From Plenodomus lindquistii (Eukaryota; Ascomycota; Dothideomycetes; Pleosporales; Leptosphaeriaceae), in contig JANUWI010000020.1 of assembly GCA_025504975.1 (NCBI GenBank), positions 372,001-436,000 on the forward strand: a DNA stretch of 64,000 nt, given 5' to 3'. Each line of letters starts with the position of its first letter. Position 1 is the stretch's first letter. This document shows, in pieces, positions 32,884 to 42,903 of this stretch. The notes under the pieces were generated by a model. The model saw only the letters and a list, made by a program, of their open reading frames with translations. It was not told where the DNA came from and searched no databases. The position numbers and the translations under genes are program-made.

Positions 32884-35505
32884 ATGGCGAAGCGCAAACG
32901 GCTAGAAAACCACTCGCCATTCTCGCGGCCTCGAGGCGCCGTGCGCCTAGCTCCCCCCGCCACAAAAGACCACACGTATGATGAGAGTTGCACCAACGAT
33001 GCGTACTTCGAAGCGCTGTTACGCGGCGTAAGCCCAGACGATACAGAGAAGGAGAGTCAGATCGGGGCTGGTATAGGCATCGTCTATGTTCAGTTCCCTC
33101 AAAACTGGAATAACATGAGCCAAGACAAGCGTGACAAGGAAACGCTGACAGCATCATGGATGCGCCCGGTGACCAAAGTGACGAACGGCTTGGGTGACTA
33201 TACGGCCTTAGACCCGGACGACAATTTGTGTACCGAATACATCCGCGACGAGCGCTATAAGTACCGCCTCAAACGATCTGACCTCAGGCACGAAATCAAG
33301 TTCCTCTCACTGTCCGCACTCGCTAGGCCGCGCGCGCCTGCCAAACCACACATTGTTAAACGTGGCGTACTCGACTCGCGTGTCCGCGTGGTGCGAGCCC
33401 GTCTGGATAGTAACGGAACTCTTGATTGTAAACATGACAGCTGTGTGGTTTGCAAAGACCCATTAGCTGCTGACAAGTTTGTCTTCTGTGTTCGCTGCGA
33501 TGGTGCAATTTGCATCACGTGCACCAGAGTCTCTGACAAACGACCTTTCCGGACTCGTTACGACACTAACCTCGGCGGGCTCGTATTACACGGTCGTGAC
33601 GAGACTCCTGTTCCCTGTCGAAACTGCGAGCCGCAGTCGTTCGTGCTGGTCGAGGCTACGACAGAGCCACCTAGCCCTCCCAATACGATGGCGATTTCCA
33701 TAGACATAGGCACCGAGTTTCCCAAGGTGCTTTTGTCCTATTCTGCGCCGGGCAAAGCCGTCCCCCAAGCTATCGACGGCTTGCCATCCACCAGTGTCTG
33801 GATTTCTAAAGATGGAGTGGTGTTGGACGACGATTATGTTCGGGACGATAACTCGACGGGGGATCTTCTAATCAAGCCAATCAAATTGGCAATCTGCGAT
33901 GAAGCTACCCGAGAAAAAATTAAGCAGACACAAGTCCGTGTTGAAGACATCTTCCGCCACTTCTTTAATCGCATCTTCAATCTAATTTTCCTGAGTGCGA
34001 AGTCAAATTTAGAACGCTGGGTTCAGGAAGTTAAAAGCTCGGACAGGTCGACAACTTTATACCTATCCATTGCACACCCTTCTGGGTTAGGGAAAGACGA
34101 GACTGATATGCTTATGACGGTGCTGTATCAGTGCGGGGCAAAGTTTCTCGAAAAGACCCTGCAGATTAAGGATTGGAAGCAGCATCTGGTACACATGGCA
34201 GAGTCTGAGGCCGCCCTCGTACCGGTGCTTCAAGAGGACAAGGCCATGGGCCTCGAACTACACAAGTCCACGTGGTTAGTCTTTGACAGCGGCGGCACAA
34301 CTTTTGTAAGGACACATGTCGAATTTCTAGCAACATATCACACTGACACGCAAGAATAGGACGCCACGATCGTTCAGATTGACCCTGGACCCCCAGTCAG
34401 CATCGAGAAATATTGTTTCTCTGGCTCATTGCTTTACGGCGCTGAGAACTTTGCCGATGACCTCGCCAGGCTTACTCGGGAGCAGAAGGCAGATAGGGTA
34501 CTGAGCCGGAAGCAAGCTAAAAAGCTGATCATGGAGACCGCTTTAGATGAACATAATGAATGGCCGCCCGGCACCAAGGATATATGGGACAAGCTGTATG
34601 CCAATCGTTTGCGCAGTTTGAAGGCATGGTTAGACATCGTGTGTAAGGAGGCGACTGGAATCGCACGCAAGTCAAGTACCAAGCTGAATGTGCTCCTTAC
34701 GGGCGGCGGATTCACAGATGGGCGGGCGAAACAAGAGGTCGAGAATCGATTTAATCTATACCAAATTCATGAGGAGATATCAACCCGAGCCAAGTAAGTC
34801 GGCCCCTAACGTTTAGTCAACATCATCATATTAATTCGATGCAGGGAAAGCACCGTGGTGTGTGGGCTTCACGACTACACGTGCAGCTGGCTAGAGGAAT
34901 CTGTCTCCCACAACTCCAGCATGACGATACTACAAGAGAGTGACGTGGACTTGCGGCCCGAGTCCGAAGCCGTTCACTATGTTGTACAAGTGAAGAAAGG
35001 CGACTGCCTGGACGGCAACACGATACTTCCGCTAGCGCAGCCGGTGATTGGGGAGACGATCACAATCAAGCCGAATTGGAATAACACCGAAGCTCAGATA
35101 CATCTATACACCTGTGATACGGAGATCAGCAACGAGCAAACCGGACATGGCCTTTCCATTGTTACCGCCGTGGACGGGGATAAATTGCGCCGTGTTGCAA
35201 CGACGAGCATTGCAAAACCAGCAGAGCCAAAATCCATCCGTATCGCCTGCTCGCCCTTCCCGCATGGTCGTAGCGTGGTCATACAGTCCGTGTCCATTGA
35301 CGAGCAAGAAGGATTTGGCATTGACTTTGTGGCAACTGCGGTCAACGCCCTGCAAGGTGCAGGTTTAGGCCACACTACTAAAGTTCATACTTTAGATGTG
35401 TATAAGCTGCGGGAGGCCCCTAAGATTTGGCGTGTTGAGGAGTTTGATATTAACGACTTGTCTACAAGGCGCATAGGGGTCTGGAGTTTAAATAGTCGCG
35501 CCTAG
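32884..35505 (+). CDS. Cys-rich finger fused to Hsp70-like ATPase (3 exons)
   Basis: Exons 32884-34305, 34360-34793 and 34845-35505 give an 838-residue protein. Residues about 40-150 are an unassigned domain with a BAH-like SWMRPVTKVT segment. Residues 187-248 form a PHD/RING-like finger: C187-x2-C190-x11-C202-x2-C205-x4-C210-x2-C213 and C245-x2-C248. From about residue 270 comes an Hsp70/actin-type nucleotide-binding domain: ISIDIGTEFPKVLLSY (phosphate 1), LVFDSGGTT joined across intron 1 to FDATIVQID (phosphate 2), and LNVLLTGGGFTDG at about 588 (adenosine motif). The last 200 residues correspond to the rest of the ATPase and a diverged tail. Such Hsp70-like proteins bind ATP, but a chaperone role is not shown. 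The finger layout resembles that of the 1-775 gene. Confidence 0.85.
34306..34359 (+). other. Intron 1 (54 bp, phase 0)
   Basis: GTAAGG donor, CACTGAC branch-like site and AATAG acceptor. Its last three bases are the TAG that would otherwise end the frame. Removal joins DSGGTTF to DATIVQID, restoring an Hsp70 phosphate-2 motif. Confidence 0.85.
34794..34844 (+). other. Intron 2 (51 bp, phase 2)
   Basis: GTAAGT donor, CCTAAC branch-like site, GCAG acceptor. Splicing joins the frame ending TRAK to ESTVVCGLHDY. Confidence 0.85.
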
Positions 35506-38029
35506 ATAATATAGTTCAACACGACTACGTGCTTGAATATAGGTATTCTAAACACTATGTTACTTAAACATCCGTTTTTTTTTAGCAGAGTAGGTTCTAG
35601 TATAATAATAGACATTAGACTAGCTAGCTAATTGTGACAAAGCCACATCCTATTACAACGATGACCCTCAGCCACAGGAGCCCCCTCGTGAGCCACCCCC
35701 ATCTTTCCCCATACAAGCTTATCAAAGATAGGAGGCTATACCGACCTCTACCCGAACCACCTCCGTACAGTACTCAGTCTAGATCCTATAGGAATTCCTA
35801 CCCCACTGTTACCTACGTGCCAACACAGCAGAGGAAAGGAGAGAACCCCGTAAGGGCCCAGAACTACCACCGAGTCCTACCCTATATAGCTTGCTTCCTT
35901 GATAGATCTGTAGAGGCATGATTTTCTTGTCCTTTCGTACAAGGCCTATAAGAATATGATTTGTTTGGTTTCTTGATCCGCGCGCACTCCCATATGCCTT
36001 AGAGCAGATTCGGACGCCTTTCGGCACCTCATGTTCTTGAGCCTTTACACTAATAAGGCTATAAATTTTGTTTATCTATGCTTAATTTTTAATTACAAGA
36101 CTACTAACTTAGTTAGTAGAAGTATTTATGCATTGCTTGTTAATAGCACTGCAAAGTATATAGAAGGCTTTAGAAGTAAAATATTAGATACTTTAAAGCT
36201 ATAATATCTAGCCTAGATCTAAAGCTTTATCTACTGTCACCACCTTCTATAAAGACTAATTCTGACTTTCTTAGACACTACGCAATTTTCTTGAAACTAG
36301 AATACAACTAAGGCCCGCCGAGGGTACATTTTAAAGGCATGTAGTTAGCTCGCTAGCATTGACTGTTAATACGCTCTACGACTTGCTCTAAGCGTCCTAG
36401 AATTATCGAAGAGACGCATAAAGAACTCTTTGATGTTACGACAGGTAGTAGAGGGCATACGCGATCGTCCGTCAATTGAGTTCATGTAAAGGCATACTGA
36501 CGACCTCAGCGCCGAGGCCTATACACAAAGCAGTCTCTAAGCAGCTTAAAATAGAATAGCCAGCAGCATCGCCAGCACCACTGTCTGCTCTCAGACAGCA
36601 AAATACCACATGCTGAGGCACAAGTGCGCTGCATCTGAGACGTCCTGCCCCCCCGCCACACCGTAAGCTGAGGTTTTGTACCATGGGCTTGCCCAATACT
36701 ACAAACCACCTGTTGCCTTTAATTTATTTGCGTATCGCGCGTCCCACACACAGGCTTGAGTCCGACTCTCACGGGGGCTTCATCCAGTCTACTCCGTGGA
36801 TGTTAGTGTCAGATGATGTTGAGGGTTTTCACTGGTATACACTCGATCAGCCCTAGCAAGTTGAGCTGCAACGCCGCCCAACGATCTTGTAGCCACTGTT
36901 AATCTTTTTCCTGATTGGAAAGCCACCGACCGGCTCAAACACACAGGTCCACCAGTGATATACACATAAACATCTACCCATGTTCCCCCTTGTCCTTCCC
37001 CCCGAAGAACACAGGTGTCCGAAAGGGTCCCGGTGAGGAGGTGTAAAGTATGTGTATGTTGCTAATAATTGCTGCTGCACATCATGAGCAGTTACCCGTA
37101 AGATGCAGCAACGCCCATACCTAGTTGGGTCCTGATCGCGTTCATTCCATCAGATAGTACTGTTGACATACCCTGCCCATGGGCGATGGTGCTTGACTAT
37201 GCACTCCGTGCTCAGCTTCTAATAACGCGCCTGGCCTTTCGCCCCGACGCATCCAGCTCCCAGAAGCGCTTTTCGAGAGCCGGGCCTTCGCGCGCTCGTG
37301 AGCGCCGAATTATCGAATGAGCAGACCGCAATAGGCTTTGCGATGACGGCTTCTGGCAAGAGCGACGTGGTTTGGCGCGAGGTTTGGTAGGCGAAGCGGA
37401 AACTGGGTCCTCGCGAAAGGGTGATGTATCGGTTGGAGTTGGCAGGGATAGCAAGCTGCGATGCAACGTTTTCGGCAATGGCGAGGGTGACGGCGTTGGG
37501 TGAGCTGCGGGGATCGTCGGCCCCAGCTCAGTTCGGGGGATTTGATGTCTGGCAGTGGCACTCGTTCAAAGGGCACCTCCTGGCTGCCAATCGCCTTCAG
37601 CTAATCCTGCAGCTTCGATAGTGCAGCGGAGAGGGGCACATTGACATATTGTTGTTCGTGGATTCTCAGCACTGGATCTGGGATTTTCGGCGAGTGCGGC
37701 GGAGATGCCATGTCATGTTGTAGTCATGCACGTTCTTTGATGGAGGGCCCCGCTGTGGCCGAGTCCCTTCCTTGGCAGCGCTAGCTTCATTGGGAATCGC
37801 ACCTACGGCTTTGGGCCACCATACCACCTCCAGTCCAAGGATCAGGCCGTTGCTCCGCACCGCCTTGATGGCTTGCCGAATACTCTACTCTAGGCTTCGT
37901 CTTCTACTCCTACTCTAGATAGAGTGACAGCATCTACGAAGTACGGCGCGTTGATCTGCATCAAGGTGTTCACGTCGTCTAGCCACGTGCTAGCCCCTCG
38001 CACCTTCACTCCCGAGGTCCCATCGTTCA
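35506..38029. other. No gene recognised; short AT-rich relic
   Basis: 35.6-35.9 kb has a Pro/Tyr-rich 95-aa frame without identity. 36.06-36.26 kb is AT-rich and may be an old RIPped fragment, with a perfect inverted repeat CTACTAAC/GTTAGTAG near 36102-36120. Around 37.2-37.5 kb several minus-strand frames overlap and look partly coding-like, but I cannot name them. Confidence 0.35.
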
Positions 38030-39540
38030 ATGGACTCGCCCAACCACACTAACGGTGACACTGAGACAGACGTGCAGTCCTGGGATAATGTACATCTAGG
38101 AGCGTCGAACGGCGATTTTGCGCGATATGTGCCCCACTCGCCAGCAGCCCGCAAGCTGTTCAGTCAGGTTGTCCGCCTTCTTCCAAGGTTGAAAGTAATG
38201 CCAGCAGGTGGCATCACGTGCGCAATTTCATCCACTATGAAATTGCGTACTCGGATGAGAGCACCCCTGGAAGCAGTTCTGCCACTGAAACCCTACCTCA
38301 TCAACGTGAACCCTTTCAAGAGTACTGTGGCTACTATCGACTGAACATGTCGATCCCTCCTGCAAGAGAAGATTTAGGCTGGGTCCTGGGAAGTTCCCGA
38401 ACGAACGTACCAGACGACTTCGTAGACCTCCTTCTCGCTCCTTTCATCAACAAGAATGCCCTGCACTCACGCCACTGTCATCTGTGAGGTCTGCTCAAAC
38501 CCGGGGTATTGCTAGTTGTGTCTGATAGCAGAAAGGTAATGTCTCGCTGATCTACCCGTGTATCGTCAGCTCATCCCTCTTACAGGTCATTGTCGATCGC
38601 ATAAACTTACAACGCGACATCGGGAGGGAGCAAGGCGAACAGGATTATCAAGTCGCTCTCCGGCATGGTACTACCATCTGACATGGCGACCTGTCTTATC
38701 AGCTTGTTTACACAGAGTTGAACCAGAACAACAGCAGCTCGAATTTGAACAAGCCCTCCAACGGACCCGCGCTGACAATGACAAGTCGGTCGTGCTTCTG
38801 TTACCAACTCCATCAAAGCCTACTATTGATTACTATGGCTACAGGATCTTCGATGCCTATCGTCATGGCACAACAAGCACTGTGTCTCTAGGCTACGACT
38901 AATCCAATGGCAAGCCAGTCGCTGTCAATATGTTCAAATGTAGTCGGGCGCAGTTCAGCGACCTTCAAAAAGAGATCGAAATTTTAGGTCGTCTCCATCA
39001 CGTACGTCGCTGATCGAATCTGAAGAACGTGAAAAACTTGTTGTATAGCGGAACGTATGTAAGCTTGACAAGGTCATTAATTCGGATCCATATGCCGACG
39101 TCCATACCTTGCGTGACGATCAGTGTCAAATGGTGGGCCTCATCATGTCGCCACCAACAACCACCAGAGCTCTAGAGCTACCTCCATCATGGGAGTCTCT
39201 TCCTAATCCTATCACTTTCCTCCGAGACTACATGCGCCAAGTAGCGTCCGGCCTCGCTCACATCCACAGCTTAGACATGTTGCACCGAGACATCAAACCC
39301 AACAACATTGTCTTTCACTCTACAAGCCCGGTACACGCCATCATCGTTGACTTTGGATGCGGCAATCCAAGTCCGACGAGCATACGTCATGATCGAGGAA
39401 CAATTCCTTATCTCGCTCCCGAGATAATGAGAGTGAAGGACGGGGAATCAACTCAGCCTTTCTCATTTCCCTCAGATGTTTGGAGTTTGGGTGTCACTCT
39501 AATTGACTTCCTTAAGCGTGAAACAAGTCCATCAGCACCT
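38030..39540 (+). pseudogene. Protein kinase with FHA-like N terminus, broken by LINE insertion
   Basis: From ATG 38030 the N-terminal part shifts frame near 38185, then reads an FHA-like segment (GWVLGSSRTNVPDDFVDLLL). The kinase domain begins IDYYGYRIFDAYRHGTTSTV. A stop (38900-38902) interrupts before KPVAVNMFK, where the invariant VAVK lysine is Asn. A 47-bp intron (39002-39048, GTACGT...TAG) joins GRLHH to RNVCKLDKV. Catalytic motifs follow: LHRDIKPNNIV, VDFGCGN, IPYLAPEI, SDVWSLGVTL. Soon after 39530 the sequence passes into LINE copy 2, so the C-lobe end is lost. A cytosolic Ser/Thr kinase by family, but dead here. Confidence 0.82.
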
Positions 39541-39910
39541 AGGCAAGAGCTCAGTCGGGGAAGCCAACAAGGTTGCCTTCGCCCCAGAGAAAATGGAGAT
39601 GATACACCTCACCAAGAAAAGAGGACAAAGCTACTCTGCCCGCACCCTCCCAGATCGAACCCTTGGACCAACCGCGGAGTCCCTCCGCTGGCTGGGCATG
39701 CACCTCGACCCTAAGCTCAACTTTAAAACACACGTCGCCATCCGAGCTGCCACAGCCCGCAAGCTGGCTAATCACCTGCGCAGCCTGGGCAACACTGCCA
39801 GCGGGCCGCCCCCAGACGCCCTCCGCAAAGCCGTTATAACATGTGTCCTCCCCTCACTCCTATACAGCGCTGAGGCCTAGTACGAAGGCCGCTCCAAGAA
39901 CCCAAGAATC

Positions 39911-40522
39911 ATGCGCAGCGCTCGCAAACCCACAGTCAGCACAAGGATCGGCTGGCATATCAGGGCCATCGATCAGGTACTAGCCCTCTCCGCCCGAGCC
40001 ATTCTCCCAGCCTGGAGGACAACCCCCAACGCAATCTTGTATCGGGAGGCAGGGATAACGTCTGCAGCAGCCGCACTCGAAGAGGCCAAGCTAAGGTTCG
40101 CTCTGCGCCTTCAAACAACAGACCACCCACACCCCCTCACCGCCAGGATAAAGCTGACAAAGATCGGAAGAGGAAGGGGCGCAGGCGGCTACCAGCAGCC
40201 GCGGTCCAAAGTCCAAAGAATTGGAGCACTACTTCCTGAAGTACCGCGCCCCACTACTCCTCCGGTTGCCGGACTGATCCCACAAACCACATACCAAAGA
40301 AGGTTGCATCACAACAATTTAACACCTGGTGGGCCCAGCTACCCCCAGGGGACATTACAATATTTTCAGACGGCTCAGAACAGCAGATTAAAGGCGACCG
40401 AAGGGTCACAGACGGGTTTGCTGCGTACCAAGCCGGGAGCCTCATCACAGCAGGAAGAGGCTCTCTCAATCCCAACACCCATGTGTTTAATGCCGAAGCT
40501 GTTGGAGCATGGCGCGGCCTAG
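39911..40522 (+). pseudogene. LINE copy 2 connector and shifted RNase H region
   Basis: A 203-residue frame that is correct through PRSKVQRIGALLPEV and then drifts out of frame; the RNase H motifs lie in a neighbouring frame, which reads SDGSEQ. The conserved His/Asp end of RNase H is deleted near 40560. Confidence 0.7.
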
Positions 40523-40789
40523 AACAGGTGACACGCCTAGCCCAGACAGGTCACAGGAATCCTGGGCAATGAGGAGGCTGATTAGCTCGCGGACCTAGAA
40601 GCCAAACATCCCTCTCCCCCTTAAGGCCTTGCCAACAACCCCTCAGCATCGGGCATCCGCTCTATCGCTAAAACTATTCTCAGATCGGCTCAACAAAACT
40701 GCTGGGCCAGCAAGAAAGCAAAGCTCTCCTCCTGGTACCTCCAGTGGAGACAGCCATACGACCCCACCAAGACCCCAGAGTCCCTCCAA

Positions 40790-41098
40790 TTGTCAAGCAG
40801 ACAGCTTGCCAGGCTGATCGCCCTCAAAACCAGGCATGGAGATTTCGCCTGGTACCACAACAAATTCAAACATGACAACGCTGAGATCCACTGCATCTGT
40901 GGCCGAGTAAAAACCCCTAAACACCTAGTCCTCTACCGCAAGGTGAGAGGCACCTTTGCCAGGTGGCCGCTCCGCCCTCCTGAACCCCCTCGGGGACTCA
41001 GGGACGCACTGTCCTACCTGCAGGACCTAACTGCTCAACCAAAGGGCTTTGCCTAGCTGCTTGAGACGACAGGCTTCTACAAAAGGATATGCGTTAGA
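40790..41098 (+). pseudogene. LINE copy 2 C-terminal segment
   Basis: LARLIALKTRHGDFAWYH parallels LARLLALGTRHGDFDWYH of copy 1. The Cys/His spacing is degraded (first Cys is Phe). Confidence 0.75.
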
Positions 41099-42285
41099 TG
41101 ATAGGCCGCCCCCAGATAGGCTGCCACAAGAACAGATCAGTTGGGTACAACAACCCCCAACTCACCCTCCCCAAGAACTCTGGAGGCACGCCGCCCCCTC
41201 AACCACACCCTCGGGGGCACACTGCCCCCTCGACCAAACCTCCAGGGACACAACGTCCCCTCACCATCGCTGGGTACAACTACCCCCAGGTTACCCTCCC
41301 CATATCCTGGAACTGTGACGTCAGGGGGGCACGCAGCCCGCGAGGTGGGGGGCCAGTCCCACCGGACGGGCGACCCTAATGGGCGGTGCTGAACTCCCTA
41401 CGTGACCCGCCCAACGGCACAAGTCCCCCAGTCCCCCAATACCAACCCCCGAAACTCCTGGCAGGATGCATGGGCTACGCCCGAGACTGCCCCCCCTCTC
41501 CCACCTAGCCGGCGCTAGATGAGGGGGGGAGACCACTCGCATTCCTTACCTCGTCAGGACGAGGAGGGGATGCAAGACCCGACGCCACCACCTGCACCGA
41601 GGACACAGAAGAATCCTAGCGGCCTAGGACGTCTGAGCCCTCCTGCCTCACTGCGCAGTGTCCACCCCACAGGGAGTTTGGCACAGACCGCCAGCCGACG
41701 GTTGCCAGGCTTTTGTTAACCGGTGTTTGATTGCCAGGCGGAAAATAGCGAACCCCGTTCCCTGTGACGACCAGTCACCCAGCGTGGAGCTGGCCCTCTG
41801 CTCTCTCCAGACTGGGATCTCTGCTGCGCAGCCAGCCTAAAAAGAGCTTGCCCCCAACCCCTCAAGAAAAACCTCGACCCTCACCCCTCGCGCTCACACA
41901 CAGGATCAACGGATCAACAGACCCTCCCCTGTCTCCTTTGTTTCCCCAATTTGGTTTATTACCATTTTGGTTCTCACACTCGTTCAACGATTCCCTTTTC
42001 CGTTAGCTAGTCTCGGCACTGGAAAGTAGCAGAAAAGGCAGCCACAAGGGCTGCCAATGTACCACTGAAACCGGCCGTAAAGGCCCTCACGACTAGCAGT
42101 CATGCGTAATATACCAGGCCTTACAGCCTAGACAATAACTATACTACCCTTCAACCGGCGAAGGGCATGTACAAGACGAACCCCCCCACTACCCATGAAC
42201 AGGTGCATCTGGGACGTGACTCCAGAGCGTTTCCCGTCGAACAGTCACCCCCATAAATGCAGCAAGTAGACGTTAAATAGATCAA

Positions 42286-42900
42286 TTAAGCAATCAATCA
42301 ATCAATCGATTAATCAATCAATCAAACAATTAAACAATCGGTCAAACAATCAAACAATCAAACAATCAAACAATCAAACAATCAAACAATCAAACAATCA
42401 AACAATCAAACAATCAGTTGTAGAAATGGGTCCTTAGGAATAATCTGGAGATAGATCATTGTATTGCTAGCTAGGAAGAGATTGTACTATATATACCCTT
42501 GCTACGTGGGATCACGTAGGCGTAAGCAGGGGAGCTTCACGGAAGATTCCGAGATCAAGTGGGTACAGCGTTAGCTAAGTACTATGTACGTGCTACACAA
42601 TCAAACAATTAAACAGTTAAACAATCAAACTATTAAACAACCAAACAATTAAACAATTAAACAATGAAACAATTAAACAATGAAACAATTAAACAATGAA
42701 ACAATGAAACAATTAAACATTTCAACATTTAAACAATTAAACAATTAAACAATGAAACAATAAAACAATTAACCAATTAAACAATTATATAATTAAACAA
42801 TTAAACGATTAAATAATTAAATAATGAAACAATTCAACGAATAAATAATTAAACAATTGAATAATGAAATAATTGAATAATTAAACAATTACATAATTGA
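42286..42900 (+). repeat. AATC / AAACAATC / AAACAATT tandem arrays
   Basis: A 4-bp AATC array passes into 8-bp AAACAATC units (42330-42415). After a solo LTR the array resumes and drifts to AAACAATT/AAACAATG units up to about 42900. It lies at the 3' end of LINE copy 2 and may be its expanded tail. Confidence 0.85.
42416..42597 (-). mobile_element. Solo LTR of the 182-bp copia family
   Basis: Exactly 182 bp, matching the reverse complement of the LTR at 60247-60428 with scattered changes (for example TGTAGAAATGGGTCCTTAGG against TGTAGAAATGGGTGCTCAGG). Flanked by CAATC on both sides (42411-42415, 42598-42602), a plausible 5-bp target duplication, although CAATC is also the array unit. Not RIPped. 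Confidence 0.9.
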
Positions 42901-42903
42901 ATA

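Larger units (their letters stand above)
39545..42255 (+). mobile_element. Tad/I-type LINE, 5'-truncated copy 2
   Basis: Begins inside the RT (ANKVAFAPEKMEMIHLT, matching ANKIQFAPEKMEMIHLT of copy 1) and continues through the thumb (LRWLGMHLDPKLNF), the GWHIRAIDQVL and PAWRTTPNAI blocks, an RNase H start in a shifted frame (IFSDGSEQ, FNAEAVGAWRG) with an internal deletion, and the C-terminal Cys/His segment ending near 41098. By eye it is about two-thirds identical to copy 1, so it is a different subfamily. The 3' region is GC-rich with two imperfect 40-bp repeats (GGGTACAACAACCCCCAACT; GGGTACAACTACCCCCAGGT). Typical 5' truncation from incomplete reverse transcription. Confidence 0.82.

Noticed and set aside
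34357..34359. Premature stop in the finger-Hsp70 gene
   Set aside because: It coincides with the acceptor of an intron with good donor and branch sites, and splicing restores a conserved motif.
35900..36060. Possible rRNA fragment (CTTTCGTACAAGG text)
   Set aside because: The match is a few bases only. No flanking rRNA structure could be recognised.
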